A stretch of DNA of 52,859 nt, taken from contig NZ_BANX01000004.1 in NCBI RefSeq assembly GCF_000334455.1, positions 1 to 52,859 on the forward strand, in the 5' to 3' direction. Of the stretch, positions 31,530 through 40,750 are shown one piece after another. A program made the translations under genes and the position numbers. The stretch's first letter is position 1; the number at the start of each line of letters is the position of its first letter. The notes under the pieces are model-generated. The model worked only from the letters and a program-made list of their open reading frames with translations, did no database searches and was not told the origin of the DNA. This DNA is from Gordonia soli NBRC 108243. GTDB taxonomy: Bacteria; Actinomycetota; Actinomycetes; Mycobacteriales; Mycobacteriaceae.

Positions 31530-32603
31530 GTGAGTCAGCGTGACACCGCAGCCCAGCGGCGGGGCGGTCTCGGTCGTGGATTGGCGGCACTGATTCCGAC
31601 CGGTCCCCCCGAAGGTCAAGACCAGCCGACCGGCACACCGCGCATGGGTGCAGCGGCCGCAGATGTCGTGATCGGCACCGGTCAGCCGCCGAGCTCCCCC
31701 GGTGAGCGGACTCCTGTTCCGGCCCCGTCGGGCACCTCGACCCCCGACGGCACCGATGAGTTCGGTGCCGTCTACCGCGAGATCCCGCCAGCAGAGATCC
31801 AACCGAACCCGCATCAGCCTCGCTCCGTCTTCGACGAGGAGGCGATGTCGGAGCTGGTGCATTCGATCTCCGAGTTCGGGCTCATGCAGCCGATCGTCGT
31901 ACGTCGGTTGTCGGAGCCGACCCCGACCGGGGTCAACTACCAGCTCGTCATGGGCGAGCGACGGTGGCGAGCGAGCCAGGAGGCCGGACTCACGGTCATC
32001 CCGGCCATCGTGCGCGAGACCGCCGACGCCGACATGCTGCGCGACGCGCTTCTCGAGAACATCCACCGCGCTCAACTGAATCCGCTCGAAGAGGCAGCTG
32101 CATATCAACAGTTGCTCGACGAGTTCGGCGTCACCCACGAGCAGCTCGCTGCTCGACTGGGGCGTTCACGGCCGCTGATCACCAACATGATCCGTCTCCT
32201 CAAGCTTCCGATTCCGGTGCAACGCCGAGTCGCTGCCGGCGTGCTCTCGGCCGGTCATGCGCGCGCGCTCCTCTCCCTCGAGACGGGCTCCGATGCGCAA
32301 GAAGCTCTTGCGGCGCGGATCGTGGCTGAGGGCATGTCGGTCCGCGCGACCGAGGAGGCGGTGACCCTCGCCAATCGGGACGATGACGGCGGCCGTGGTC
32401 CGACGCCGACCGCGCCGCGTCGCAAGCCGATGCAGATGCCCGGTCTGCAGGACGTCGCGGAGCGGCTCTCCGACAGTCTGGACACCCGTGTGACGGTGAG
32501 TCTCGGCAAGCGGAAGGGCAAGATCGTCGTCGAGTTCGGCTCGGTAGACGACCTCGAGCGGATCGTCGGCGTGATCGACCCAAGGGGTTCGAAAAAGGCG
32601 TGA
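31530..32603 (+). CDS. parB: Chromosome partitioning protein ParB
   Basis: 357 aa from a GTG ([23 protein letters not shown], the ParA-stimulating N-terminal motif). The CTPase/ParB-N domain contains [15 protein letters not shown] and [12 protein letters not shown]. The central helix-turn-helix has [14 protein letters not shown] and [13 protein letters not shown]. The C-terminal dimer domain has [28 protein letters not shown] Pro/Gly linker spans about residues 35-75. It binds the parS sites upstream and clamps along DNA. It starts 61 bp after parA. Confidence 0.97.
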   Translation: MSQRDTAAQRRGGLGRGLAALIPTGPPEGQDQPTGTPRMGAAAADVVIGTGQPPSSPGERTPVPAPSGTSTPDGTDEFGAVYREIPPAEIQPNPHQPRSVFDEEAMSELVHSISEFGLMQPIVVRRLSEPTPTGVNYQLVMGERRWRASQEAGLTVIPAIVRETADADMLRDALLENIHRAQLNPLEEAAAYQQLLDEFGVTHEQLAARLGRSRPLITNMIRLLKLPIPVQRRVAAGVLSAGHARALLSLETGSDAQEALAARIVAEGMSVRATEEAVTLANRDDDGGRGPTPTAPRRKPMQMPGLQDVAERLSDSLDTRVTVSLGKRKGKIVVEFGSVDDLERIVGVIDPRGSKKA

Positions 32604-32737
32604 AAATAGTGATCCACGTGTACACAGAAGAAACGTCACTGTGACAACGGAGTGGCGAGGCGAGCGATGAGAACGGGTAAAGCGTTGCGCTGCACCGATT
32701 CTCGTGATGCGATGACCACGCGACACGGGTGGTTGCG

Positions 32738-33709
32738 ATGAGCTTCGCGATCTCACGACTCGATCTCGACGGATTTGACTCGTTGCCGGCTCACACCCGT
32801 CGATGCGTCTTCTGGGAAGTGGATCCGGCGACGCTGAGCGCCGGGGGTGGCCCCGACTACGGAGACCTGGGGAGTTTCGAGAGCGAGTTCGACAAAGAGG
32901 TGTGGATCTCCGGACTGCTGCTCGACTGGGGTACGTGCGCGCAGACCGCGGTCGAGTCGTCGACCGGTTCTGTCGTCGGTTCCGCGTTCTACGCTCCCCC
33001 GCTCCGCGTCCCGCGGTCTCGTCTGTTCCCGACCTCTCCGGTGAGCGCCGATGCCATCCTGCTGACGGCTTTGCGCACGGAACCCGGATTCGACGACGCG
33101 CGCTCAGTTCTGCTCGACGCTGTCGTCGCCGATCTCATCCGACGCGGCGTTCGCGCGATCGAGGCCTTCGGAATCGTTCGCGGCTCCGGGCCCGCGGATG
33201 ACGCCAGCGATGGATCCGACGACGGTCCTCGCACAGCCTCTTCGCCGCCCGCTGCCGGCGCCGACGATGGTTCTGCACGACTCGGCGATGCCGTCGACCA
33301 GATCAGCGATCGTGAATTCGGCGATGATCCGGACTTCGGATCATCGACCAGCTTCTGGTCCGACGAGGCGATCGCCGAGGTGACCCGCGATCTGTTGGGG
33401 TCCGACATCCCCGATCTCTGCACGCTGTGCATGATCGATGCCGACTTCCTCAAGGACTCCGGATTCGACCTCGTCGCATCGCATCCGCGCTTCCCGCGGT
33501 TCCGATTGGAACTCGACTCCGGCCTCGGATGGAAGTCGGCGGTCGAGAACGCACTGGAGAAGCTGGTGGTGATGGCGGCGATCGATCTGGCCGGTCGTGA
33601 GCGGACGACGCCGGTGCCGGTCGCGTCCGCTCACGCACATCGCTGCCGGGCAACGGGATTCACGGCTGACGGAGTTGACTCGAACCCGAACCACCGATCG
33701 TCGGACTGA
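32738..33709 (+). CDS. Conserved hypothetical beside parB (Rv3916c type, GNAT-like)
   Basis: 323 aa, MSFAISRLDLDGFDSLPAHTRRCVFWEVDP. The middle part (DAILLTALRTEPGFDDARSVLLDAVVADLIRRGVRAIEAFG) resembles a GNAT acetyltransferase core, followed by a low-complexity Asp/Gly/Ala insert and a C-terminal part with FLKDSGFDLVASHPRFPRFRLELDSGLGW. Function unknown. The homologue next to parB is conserved in Mycobacteriales and converges with cwlM. ATG 32738 is used. A GTG nine bases earlier is possible, and neither has a strong Shine-Dalgarno. Confidence 0.8.
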   Translation: MSFAISRLDLDGFDSLPAHTRRCVFWEVDPATLSAGGGPDYGDLGSFESEFDKEVWISGLLLDWGTCAQTAVESSTGSVVGSAFYAPPLRVPRSRLFPTSPVSADAILLTALRTEPGFDDARSVLLDAVVADLIRRGVRAIEAFGIVRGSGPADDASDGSDDGPRTASSPPAAGADDGSARLGDAVDQISDREFGDDPDFGSSTSFWSDEAIAEVTRDLLGSDIPDLCTLCMIDADFLKDSGFDLVASHPRFPRFRLELDSGLGWKSAVENALEKLVVMAAIDLAGRERTTPVPVASAHAHRCRATGFTADGVDSNPNHRSSD

Positions 33710-33754
33710 CACCGCCGACAGCCGTTTCCGCTCGCCGATCTTTCGACCGGCGGC

Positions 33755-33826
33755 GGGCTCTGAACTCTCGACGGGCTCTGAACTCTCGGCGGGCTCTGAA
33801 CTCTCGGCGGGCTCTGAACTCTCGGC
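33755..33826. repeat. 18-bp tandem repeat, four copies, at the cwlM 3' end
   Basis: GGGCTCTGAACTCTCGGC begins at 33755 (one base different), 33773, 33791 and 33809. It lies just past the cwlM stop and 45 bp from the convergent gene's stop. Confidence 0.92.
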
Positions 33827-33829
33827 GGG

Positions 33830-35005
33830 TCAGCGCGACGGCTGCTCGGCCGCGAGCAGATCGGCGAAGGTGTACGTGCCGGTCGGACGGTCGTTCTCGC
33901 CGAGCAGGTACAGGCGTTTCACCGCGACGAGGATCGCTTCTGCGATGGTGTCGCGCCACCGCGGATCCCGCAGGATCTCGATGTCGTTCGGGTTGGTGAA
34001 GTAGCCCAGATCGATCAGGGCGACCGGCATCCTGGTGAGTCGCAAGACATCCCACGTGCGCTCATGGGTTCGGCAGTCGGTGAGCGGCGTGCGTGCGGCG
34101 ATCTCGCGCTGGATGAACCCGGCGAGATCCCGGCCGATGGTCGAGAACGAGCCGTGTGAATTACCGAAGTAGAACGAGGCCACGCCGTTTGCGCGGTCGT
34201 TCGGGTAATGCGCGCTACGGAGCGAGATCATCAGGTCCGCGTCGATGAGGTTGGCGACGCGTGCTCGCTCGTCATCGGAGGGACGACCGCGACCGTCATG
34301 CGACAAGAAGGTCTCCATGCCGGCAGCCGCCATCCGACCCTCGAGCCGGGCACCGATGTCCCACAGGATCTCCGACTCGAGATCGGGATCACCGCGCAGC
34401 GAGAGTTCGTGGATCCCGCCGCTACCGGGATCGATGAGGATGCGCTTGCCCGACAACTGCGGTCCGGACCGTCGGACGTGCTCTTGCTGGCGGATCGCGT
34501 ACGGCGAACCACCGGTCACACGGGTGCCGAGGCGCTCGAGGGAGCGCAGCGTGGCGGGGCCACAGATCCCGTCCGAGGAGAGTCCGAACTCCGTTTGGTA
34601 CAGACAGACCGCGGTGTGGGTGGTGTCGCCGAACGTGCCGTCTACCAGTCCGGTGTAGTACCCGAGGTTCTGCAGCCGGTTCTGCAGGGTCGCGACGTCG
34701 TCGCCGACCATCGGCGCCGAGAGGCGATACAGCAGGACACGGGCACCGAGCTGGTACGAGGCTTCTCGCAGCGACCGGTAGGTGGCCGGACCGACAATTC
34801 CGTCGACGATCAGACCGCGCTCCTGCTGGAAGGCGCGGACTGCGCGATCGCAGGCGTCGTCGAACACGGCCTCGGGCGGCGTCCATCCGTGGGATCCGTT
34901 GCCGAACCCATTGGAGTGGTGCGCTTCGAGAAGGCCGCGAGAAACCAAAATGTTCCGAATCTCGGCGACCGCGGAGCCGTGATCCCCATGTCGGAACAGT
35001 GGCAT
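33830..35005 (-). CDS. cwlM: CwlM-type peptidoglycan regulator (degenerate amidase)
   Basis: 391 aa from ATG 35005, with GAGGAG eight bases upstream. Two N-terminal peptidoglycan-binding repeats (about 10-75 and 90-160) are followed by an amidase_3 fold. No signal peptide, so cytoplasmic, as in mycobacteria where PknB-phosphorylated CwlM activates MurA. Zinc/catalytic positions look degenerate: ILIDPGSGGIHE has Ser where active amidases have the first zinc His, and LIDLGYFTNPND has Asp in place of the usual Glu. SAHYPN keeps a His. The C-terminal RPTGTYTFADLL contains Thr residues in the region phosphorylated in relatives. Confidence 0.92.
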   Translation of the reverse strand: MPLFRHGDHGSAVAEIRNILVSRGLLEAHHSNGFGNGSHGWTPPEAVFDDACDRAVRAFQQERGLIVDGIVGPATYRSLREASYQLGARVLLYRLSAPMVGDDVATLQNRLQNLGYYTGLVDGTFGDTTHTAVCLYQTEFGLSSDGICGPATLRSLERLGTRVTGGSPYAIRQQEHVRRSGPQLSGKRILIDPGSGGIHELSLRGDPDLESEILWDIGARLEGRMAAAGMETFLSHDGRGRPSDDERARVANLIDADLMISLRSAHYPNDRANGVASFYFGNSHGSFSTIGRDLAGFIQREIAARTPLTDCRTHERTWDVLRLTRMPVALIDLGYFTNPNDIEILRDPRWRDTIAEAILVAVKRLYLLGENDRPTGTYTFADLLAAEQPSR

Positions 35006-35145
35006 CGTCAACTCCTCATACCGGCTGCGAGCAGCCGGCTCGGGGCGCCACAACGCGCCCGTCTGTCTCAGACCAAGCTGCATTCTCGCAGGTCCTCCAC
35101 CACAGCGCCAAATGACGGCGCGCGTCGGAGTGCTCACCTGCGACA

Positions 35146-35177
35146 ACGACGGCACCCGGGTTGTCGGGTGCCGTCGT
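35146..35177. terminator. Perfect hairpin between trxA and cwlM
   Basis: ACGACGGCACCCG, loop GGTTGT, CGGGTGCCGTCGT: a 13-bp perfect stem 10 bp after the trxA stop. It should end or attenuate trxB-trxA transcription before cwlM. Confidence 0.85.
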
Positions 35178-35187
35178 CGTGGAGATG

Positions 35188-35526
35188 TCAGGCGCTGGTG
35201 CCAACCACGGTGTCGAGCTCGCGCAGCAGAGCCGCCTTGCCCTTGGCGCCGACGATGGTCTTGGTCGGCTGTCCGTTCTCGAACAGGATCAGCGTCGGGA
35301 TCGACATGATCTGGAAGTCGCGCGCGATCGACGGGTTCTCGTCGACGTCGACCTTGGCGATCGTCAGCTTGTCGCCATGGTCACGTGCGATCTCCTCGAG
35401 CACCGGGGCGACCATCTTGCACGGTCCGCACCAGGTGGCCCAGAAGTCGACGAGCACCGGCTTCTCGGAGCCGAGTACCTGCTCCTTGAAGGTCGAATCG
35501 GTGACGGGCACGGTGTGTGCTCCCAT
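35188..35526 (-). CDS. trxA: Thioredoxin
   Basis: 112 aa, [19 protein letters not shown]. Active site WCGPC in [20 protein letters not shown], the cis-Pro loop [11 protein letters not shown], and end VGTSA. ATG preceded by GAGGAGGAC. It is reduced by the thioredoxin reductase encoded 58 bp upstream and supplies electrons to ribonucleotide reductase and peroxiredoxins. The M. tuberculosis counterpart at this locus is trxC. Confidence 0.97.
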   Translation of the reverse strand: MGAHTVPVTDSTFKEQVLGSEKPVLVDFWATWCGPCKMVAPVLEEIARDHGDKLTIAKVDVDENPSIARDFQIMSIPTLILFENGQPTKTIVGAKGKAALLRELDTVVGTSA

Positions 35527-35584
35527 TGTTGTCCTCCTCGTTGGCGGGTGAGATTGAAGGGAAGGGGAATCGGTCCGGGCGCCC

Positions 35585-36586
35585 TCAGGCGGAGGCGCCG
35601 ACGGTGTCGGCCTGCTCGATCGTGAGCTTCTCGTCGACCGTGCCGTCGGCCTGGTCGGCAAGCCACCGCTCCGCGTCGATCGCCGCAGCGCATCCACTGC
35701 CTGCGGCGGTGATGGCCTGGCGGTACGTGTGATCGACCAGGTCGCCTGCGGCGAACACCCCGGGCAACGACGCGTACGTGGTGCGGCCGTCGACGAGGAC
35801 ATACCCCTCGGGATCGAGATCGACCTGATCGCGGACCAGCTCGCTGCGCGGATCGTGACCGATCGCCACGAACATGCCGGTCACGTCGATGGTCTGCTCG
35901 GCACCGGTCACGGTGTCCTCGAGGACCAGACCGGTGACGGAGTTCTCACCGACGACCGACTTCACGGCCGCATTGGTGACGAACCTGATCTTCTGGTTGG
36001 CGCGGGCACGCTCGAGCATGATCTTCGATGCGCGGAACTCCTCACGCCGATGGATGATCGTGACACTGCGTGCGAACTTCGTGAGGAAGGTCGCCTCCTC
36101 CATCGCCGAGTCACCGCCACCGATGACGGCGATGTCCTGGTCCTTGAAGAAGAAGCCGTCGCAGGTCGCGCACGCCGACACACCGCGACCGAGCAGCTGC
36201 TGCTCGCCCTCGATGCCCAGGTACCGCGCCGCTGCGCCCATGGCCAGGATGACCGCGCGGGCGCGATGCACCTCACCACCGACCTCGACCTCCTTGATCC
36301 GACCGTCGAGGCGGACGGTGTCCACATCTTCCATCCGCAGGTCGGCGCCGAAGCGCAGTGCCTGCTCACGCATCTCGTCCATGAGGTTCGGACCTTGGAT
36401 GCCGGTCTGGAATCCGGGGAAGTTCTCGACCTCGGTGGTGGTCATCAGCGCACCGCCGAACTGCGTGCCCTCGAAGATGATCGGCGACAGCTCGGCGCGA
36501 GCTGCGTAGATCGCGGCGGTGTATCCGGCAGGGCCCGACCCGATGATGATGAGGTCGTGGATCTGCTGGCTGTCTGACTGGGTCAT
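35585..36586 (-). CDS. trxB: Thioredoxin reductase
   Basis: 333 aa. FAD motif [18 protein letters not shown], redox-active CATC in [17 protein letters not shown] motif [11 protein letters not shown], and C-terminal FAD contact [23 protein letters not shown]. It reduces thioredoxin with NADPH. The last 20 residues ([17 protein letters not shown]) form a tail. It heads a trxB-trxA operon with a sigma-R/SigH-like promoter upstream, a sensible fit for thiol stress. Confidence 0.97.
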   Translation of the reverse strand: MTQSDSQQIHDLIIIGSGPAGYTAAIYAARAELSPIIFEGTQFGGALMTTTEVENFPGFQTGIQGPNLMDEMREQALRFGADLRMEDVDTVRLDGRIKEVEVGGEVHRARAVILAMGAAARYLGIEGEQQLLGRGVSACATCDGFFFKDQDIAVIGGGDSAMEEATFLTKFARSVTIIHRREEFRASKIMLERARANQKIRFVTNAAVKSVVGENSVTGLVLEDTVTGAEQTIDVTGMFVAIGHDPRSELVRDQVDLDPEGYVLVDGRTTYASLPGVFAAGDLVDHTYRQAITAAGSGCAAAIDAERWLADQADGTVDEKLTIEQADTVGASA

Positions 36587-36686
36587 CCGTCCTCCGTGCT
36601 GCTCGGTGGCAGCCGATGCGATGCCCGCGCTGCAGGCCGGGAGTGATTCCCCGACCGCGTCTCCTACGGGCGTTCCGGCTGCTTCA

Positions 36687-36713
36687 ACACCAGGGTAAGG
36701 GCAGATGTTCCCG
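36687..36713 (-). promoter_or_regulatory. SigH/SigR-type promoter candidate for trxB-trxA
   Basis: Minus strand GGGAACA, 17 bp, GTT, about 95 bp before trxB. This matches the GGAA(T/C)-N16-20-GTT pattern used by thiol-stress ECF sigma factors of actinobacteria, which control trxB-trx in M. tuberculosis and Streptomyces. SigM also recognises GGAAC-type -35 elements. Confidence 0.5.
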
Positions 36714-36790
36714 GTATGGGAGCGGCGCGACCGGCATCACCGAGGTATCCGCGCAGGTCCAGGTCTGTCGCCCGGCTCCAGCTCGGTCAC

Positions 36791-37594
36791 TCAGCCCCCG
36801 ATGACCGCGGTGGTGATGGTCGCCGGGTTGCCGACGTCACAGGTGGGCTCCACCACGAGGGCGGTGAACCGGCCGGCCTGGCCGGTCGTCAGCAGGATCA
36901 CGACTCCTTCTCGTCCGCGGAGTGTGATCGGTCCGCTGCCGACGACGGCCGTCTCGGGTGCCACCCGATTGGCATCGAGGCAGGCGCGGAGTCGGGCGTC
37001 CGAGCCGAACGGGGTCGGGTCCGTGCGGCCCAGCACCGACATCAACGACGCCCCCTCGGCGGGCGAGATCGAGCGCAGCGGTTGCACCGCGGTGGACGAT
37101 CGCGCGTCGAGGTCGGCTGACGAGTCGCGGCCGAACCATCCCTGCGATCCACCGACGGACAGGACGAGGGCGGCGACCACGATCGCTGCGGCGGCGCTCA
37201 GCACCGGGGCCATCCATCGTCGGCGCCGCCGCGCGGCGAGCTCGTCGACGGGAGGTGGCGGTGAGGAATCAGTCGGCCGGTCACCTGTGGCGGGGCCGCG
37301 ACCACCGGCGACCTCGGCGCTGATCCCGGCGAGGGTCGCGGCGGTGCGCGCCTGGACCGACTCGGGGAGCGGAACCTGCGGAGGCGGTGAACCGGACAGA
37401 TCGGCGCGGGTGCGGTCGAGAGCGTCGAGGACCTCCCGGGCGGCCGGATCGTCGTCGAGGTGGGTGCGGATGTGCTCAGCCTGTGCGTCGGGCAGCGCGC
37501 CGGCGTGGAAGTCGGCGAGCAGGTCCACCGGGAACGGGGGCTGCGGCAGCGTGCCGTCTCCCGACGGTGAACCGCGATCTGCTGCCGGCGTCAT
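36791..37594 (-). CDS. rsmA: Anti-sigma-M factor RsmA
   Basis: 267 aa from ATG 37594 (a second ATG 24 bases upstream is possible). The N-terminal anti-sigma fold is LLADFHAGALPDAQAEHIRTHL. The Cys pair of zinc anti-sigma domains is absent (HLDDDPAAREVLDAL), so it is a zinc-less type. One TM helix after RRRRRWMAPVLSAAAAIVVAALVLSVG (about residue 128-150), then an outside domain with RACLDANRV and EPTCDVGNPATITTA. It sequesters SigM at the membrane, by homology of position with Rv3912. Confidence 0.88.
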   Translation of the reverse strand: MTPAADRGSPSGDGTLPQPPFPVDLLADFHAGALPDAQAEHIRTHLDDDPAAREVLDALDRTRADLSGSPPPQVPLPESVQARTAATLAGISAEVAGGRGPATGDRPTDSSPPPPVDELAARRRRRWMAPVLSAAAAIVVAALVLSVGGSQGWFGRDSSADLDARSSTAVQPLRSISPAEGASLMSVLGRTDPTPFGSDARLRACLDANRVAPETAVVGSGPITLRGREGVVILLTTGQAGRFTALVVEPTCDVGNPATITTAVIGG

Positions 37595-37921
37595 CGCTTC
37601 ACTCTCCCACTTCGTCATCGATACCGAACGCGCCGCTGCACCGGTCTCCACCGGGCGGGTGGGCACGGTGGCGTCGTGAACCGGGCGGCCAGGATCGAGG
37701 CGTTCGCGGTTTCGGCATCGGTGGTCCGGGCAGGTGGGTCCGGCCGACGACCGACGGAACCCCGATCAGGGCCGGCGTGGTCTGTTCATAGGACGGTGCG
37801 CGGTGCGGCGGGGTTCCCATGGGAGTCGGAGGCCGCCGATTCCGGCGACCGTGCTCTGGTGTGGTGGGCCGCGGTGTGATGGGCCCTGACGATGTCGGTA
37901 TCGCGGCGGCGAGCACGGTCG
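37595..37921. other. Unusual gap between sigM and rsmA
   Basis: 327 bp between two leftward genes expected to be nearly adjacent. I see no gene, repeat or clear hairpin. Short frames on both strands have no ribosome-binding site. It could hold a promoter for rsmA. Confidence 0.5.
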
Positions 37922-38482
37922 TCACTGGCGCAGGTGCCCGAGTAGTTCGGCGAGACGGACGCGACCGCGTGAGCATCGACTCTTGATGGTGCCGGTGGCC
38001 ACCCCGAGACGTTCCGCGGCCTCGGCGACCGAGTATCCCTCGATGTCGACCGCCACGATCGCGGCTCGTTGGTCGGGGGTGAGGGCGTCCAACGCCCGTC
38101 CGATCGACAGTGACAAATCGACGTCACCCATCTGATCGCGCGGGTCGGCGAGGGGCAGTACGTCGTACTCGGGCAACGGGATCGTCGCGCGCACCTTGTT
38201 CCGCCGGATGCGGTCGAGGCAGGCATTCACGACGATGCGATGCAGCCAGCTGGTCACCTTGGCATCGGAGCGGAACCGATGCGCCATCCGGTGTGCGTTG
38301 AGCAACGCTTCCTGCAGCGCGTCGGCGGCGTCCTCGGGCGTCGCGCTGGTGCGACAGGCCAGCGACCACAGGTAGGCCTGATGCCGCTCGATCAGGGTGG
38401 TGAACGCCCCCGCGTCGCCCGACACATGAGCGCGGAGCAGGTCCTCGTCGGTACGCGGATCACCGCCGCTCCCCCAGGTCAT
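37922..38482 (-). CDS. sigM: ECF RNA polymerase sigma factor SigM
   Basis: 186 aa. Region 2: AFTTLIERHQAYLWSLACRTSATPEDAADALQEALLNAH with the -10 recognising FRSDAKVTSWLHRIVVNACLD. Region 4: LTPDQRAAIVAVDIEGYSVAEAAERLGVATGTIKSRCSRGRVRLAELL. Standard ECF length. The order sigM, rsmA, trxB, trxA, cwlM matches the mycobacterial locus. The start ATG (MTWGSGGDPRTDEDLL) has a weak GGTGAG upstream. In relatives SigM controls esx-type secretion and lipid genes. Confidence 0.95.
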   Translation of the reverse strand: MTWGSGGDPRTDEDLLRAHVSGDAGAFTTLIERHQAYLWSLACRTSATPEDAADALQEALLNAHRMAHRFRSDAKVTSWLHRIVVNACLDRIRRNKVRATIPLPEYDVLPLADPRDQMGDVDLSLSIGRALDALTPDQRAAIVAVDIEGYSVAEAAERLGVATGTIKSRCSRGRVRLAELLGHLRQ

Positions 38483-38650
38483 GCGTCGACAGTAGAGGAC
38501 TCACCGACACTCGATCGACCGACATCGGCGCAGGTGTGGACAGTTCTCGACAGTCGGTGCGGATGTGGATGAAGCGAAGCGCCGGTCCGGCGATCGCATA
38601 TGGTTTATCGTCACAGGTGACAGTAAATGTGTCGATGGACGGAGCGGGCT

Positions 38651-39859
38651 GTGCGAGTACTGGCGTTGGGAGCGGGCGAGGTCGGCGGGGCCGCGATCCG
38701 CGCACTCGGCATCGACGACGAGATCACCCACATCGAGATCGCGGATCGGGACCTGGCCGCGGCCACCGCGGTCGCGGAGTCGATTCCCGGTGCTCATCCG
38801 CGTGCGCTCGACGTCAGCGATCATGAGGCGCTGGTGGCGGCCATGGCAGACGCCGACCTCGTGCTGAACACGGTCGGGCCGTTCTTCCGCTTCGGACCGC
38901 CGGTCGTGCGCGCCGCCATCGAGGCCAGGTGCGACTACATCGACATCTGCGACGACCCGGACCCGACCCTGGAGATGCTCGACCTCGACGCGGAGGCCCG
39001 CGACGCGGGCATCTGCGTGCTGATCGGGATGGGTGCCAGCCCCGGACTCGCGAATCTGCTGGCCATGGCGGCCGCTGATCGGCTCGACACGGTCGAGACG
39101 ATCATCACCGGCTGGAACATCGACGCCGCTCATCCGGAGGAAGCGCGGAAGAAGGGTCAGCCCGTCAGCGCCGCTCTCGTGCACGGGATGCAGCAGATCT
39201 CCGGATCGATCCCGGTGATCCGCGACGGCGAGCGCACCCAACGGTCCCCCCTCGAATCCATCCGCGTCGACTACCCGGGCCTCGGAGTACACACGTGCCA
39301 CAGCTTCGGCCATCCGGAGCCGCTCACTCTTCATCGCGCGTTGCCGCAGCTCAGGGACAGCAGCAATGTGGTGGTCGGTGACCGGATCATGATGGGCGCC
39401 CTCAAGACGGTGCAGTGGGGGATCGACCACACTCCGCTCGGACTCGATGCGGCCGCGCGTATCTCCGACCTCTTCAACCGCGTGCACGTGCCGGTACCCG
39501 CAGACCTGATGCGCCCGGGTGGCCTGCCCCCACTGTTTGCCGTCGCGACCGGAACGCACAACGGTGAAGCAGCTACCGCAGCAACGGCACTGGCGCAGAC
39601 TCCGGGGTTCTCGATGGCCGAGACCACCGGTGTCCCGATGGCCACCGCCGCGCGTCTGATGCCGTCGGTGCGCCGACCCGGTGTGCACACCCCCGAGACG
39701 TTGATCCCCGCCGACAAGTTCTTCACCGCGATGGCGCCGCACTGCATCGGTGCGCCGTCGCCGTCGGCGATGACGGTCACCACCTGCTCCTGGGAGTCCG
39801 AAGAGCAGTCGCGAGAACATCTCTCGGGTCAGCTGATGACTTCGCTCCTGGTCGGCTGA
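38651..39859 (+). CDS. Saccharopine dehydrogenase-like NAD(P)-binding protein
   Basis: 402 aa from GTG 38651 (VRVLALGAGEVGGAAIRALG, Rossmann GxGxxG). Further family motifs: ADLVLNTVGPFFRFGPPVVRAAIEA, CDYIDICDDPD, GASPGLANLLAMAAAD. The C-terminal catalytic-like domain contains HTCHSFGHPEPLTLHRALP. Family members reduce or oxidise saccharopine, carboxynorspermidine or lipid/keto-acid substrates, and the substrate here is unknown. It is the first gene of the accessory block after sigM, divergent from sigM and converging with the TetR gene. GGACGGAGCG serves as ribosome-binding site. Confidence 0.88.
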   Translation: MRVLALGAGEVGGAAIRALGIDDEITHIEIADRDLAAATAVAESIPGAHPRALDVSDHEALVAAMADADLVLNTVGPFFRFGPPVVRAAIEARCDYIDICDDPDPTLEMLDLDAEARDAGICVLIGMGASPGLANLLAMAAADRLDTVETIITGWNIDAAHPEEARKKGQPVSAALVHGMQQISGSIPVIRDGERTQRSPLESIRVDYPGLGVHTCHSFGHPEPLTLHRALPQLRDSSNVVVGDRIMMGALKTVQWGIDHTPLGLDAAARISDLFNRVHVPVPADLMRPGGLPPLFAVATGTHNGEAATAATALAQTPGFSMAETTGVPMATAARLMPSVRRPGVHTPETLIPADKFFTAMAPHCIGAPSPSAMTVTTCSWESEEQSREHLSGQLMTSLLVG

Positions 39860-39913
39860 CCGCCGGCAACTCGCGGTGCGTCCTATCCGGACGCGCCCAT
39901 CGGTACCGCCTGC

Positions 39914-40606
39914 TCACCACTCCAGACGTGCATGCGTCGCGACGAACAGCTCGACGCACACCTCGCGGATCGCCTCGAGGTCGAAATCGTCTGGGCCGGA
40001 ACTCGCGTCGATGGGCGCCGTCGTCGCGGTGTACCAGTCGACGAGCAGCTGGGTGACCGCACCGACGAGTCCGACGGCCGCCAGCCGCTGGACCCGTGAC
40101 GAGGGTCGGGTGCCGCGAGCGAAGGTGAGGATCAGATCGGCCCACCCGTGGATCGCCTGCAGGCGTTGGCGTTCCAGCTCGGCGCTCACCCCGACGACCT
40201 CGACCAGCATCACGCGTGACCGACGCGGGTCGGAGGCGAGGCAGTCGATGAAGGCGCCGAGGATCGCGCGTGCGGCGGCCGGTACGTCGGCGTCGGCGAC
40301 GCCGTTCTGTCCCACCGTGCCCGAGCTCGTGTCGATGAACGGGGACGCCGCGGCGATGGTCGCCGCCCGCGCGAACTGCACGCAGTCCTCGTAGACGGCA
40401 CCCAGCGCACCGGCGCGGTCGGAGAACGACTCGTAGAAGTAGCGCTGGGTGAGACCCGCGTGATCGCACAGACGCTTGATGGACACGGCATCGAAGTCCT
40501 CGGATCCGAAGAGGTCGAGCCCGGCGACGACAAAGGCCTCGCGCCGCCGGAGCCGACGCTCGTCCGCGTCGGCGCCCCCGTACCGCCGTCCCTGCACCGT
40601 CGCCAT
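39914..40606 (-). CDS. TetR-family transcriptional regulator
   Basis: 230 aa from ATG 40606 with GAGGAG seven bases upstream (a GTG at 40660 would run into the operator and is rejected). N-terminal helix-turn-helix RREAFVVAGLDLFGSEDFDAVSIKRLCDHAGLTQRYFYESFSD, then an all-helical ligand domain. Two operator-like dyads lie in the intergenic space to the sterol-desaturase gene, so it most likely represses itself and that gene. The ligand is unknown. It converges with the saccharopine-dehydrogenase-like gene, 54 bp apart. Confidence 0.92.
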   Translation of the reverse strand: MATVQGRRYGGADADERRLRRREAFVVAGLDLFGSEDFDAVSIKRLCDHAGLTQRYFYESFSDRAGALGAVYEDCVQFARAATIAAASPFIDTSSGTVGQNGVADADVPAAARAILGAFIDCLASDPRRSRVMLVEVVGVSAELERQRLQAIHGWADLILTFARGTRPSSRVQRLAAVGLVGAVTQLLVDWYTATTAPIDASSGPDDFDLEAIREVCVELFVATHARLEW

Positions 40607-40652
40607 GGACCGACTCCTCGCCGCTCGTCGCATCGACCTGGACAGATAGTCA

Positions 40653-40674
40653 TCTGACACGATATCTTGTCAGA
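40653..40674. promoter_or_regulatory. TetR operator 1
   Basis: TCTGACA-CGATATCT-TGTCAGA, a perfect 7-bp inverted repeat with an 8-bp centre, 47 bp before the tetR start. Confidence 0.8.
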
Positions 40675-40680
40675 ATTCGA

Positions 40681-40702
40681 TCTGACACGACGCCATGTCA
40701 GA
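40681..40702. promoter_or_regulatory. TetR operator 2
   Basis: TCTGACA-CGACGCCA-TGTCAGA, the same arms as operator 1, 28 bp further on (face-to-face spacing near 2.7 turns). It lies 49 bp before the sterol-desaturase start. Confidence 0.8.
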
Positions 40703-40750
40703 TCAACGCGACCACCGCTCTACCGGCTGGTCACGGCACCAGGAGGACCG

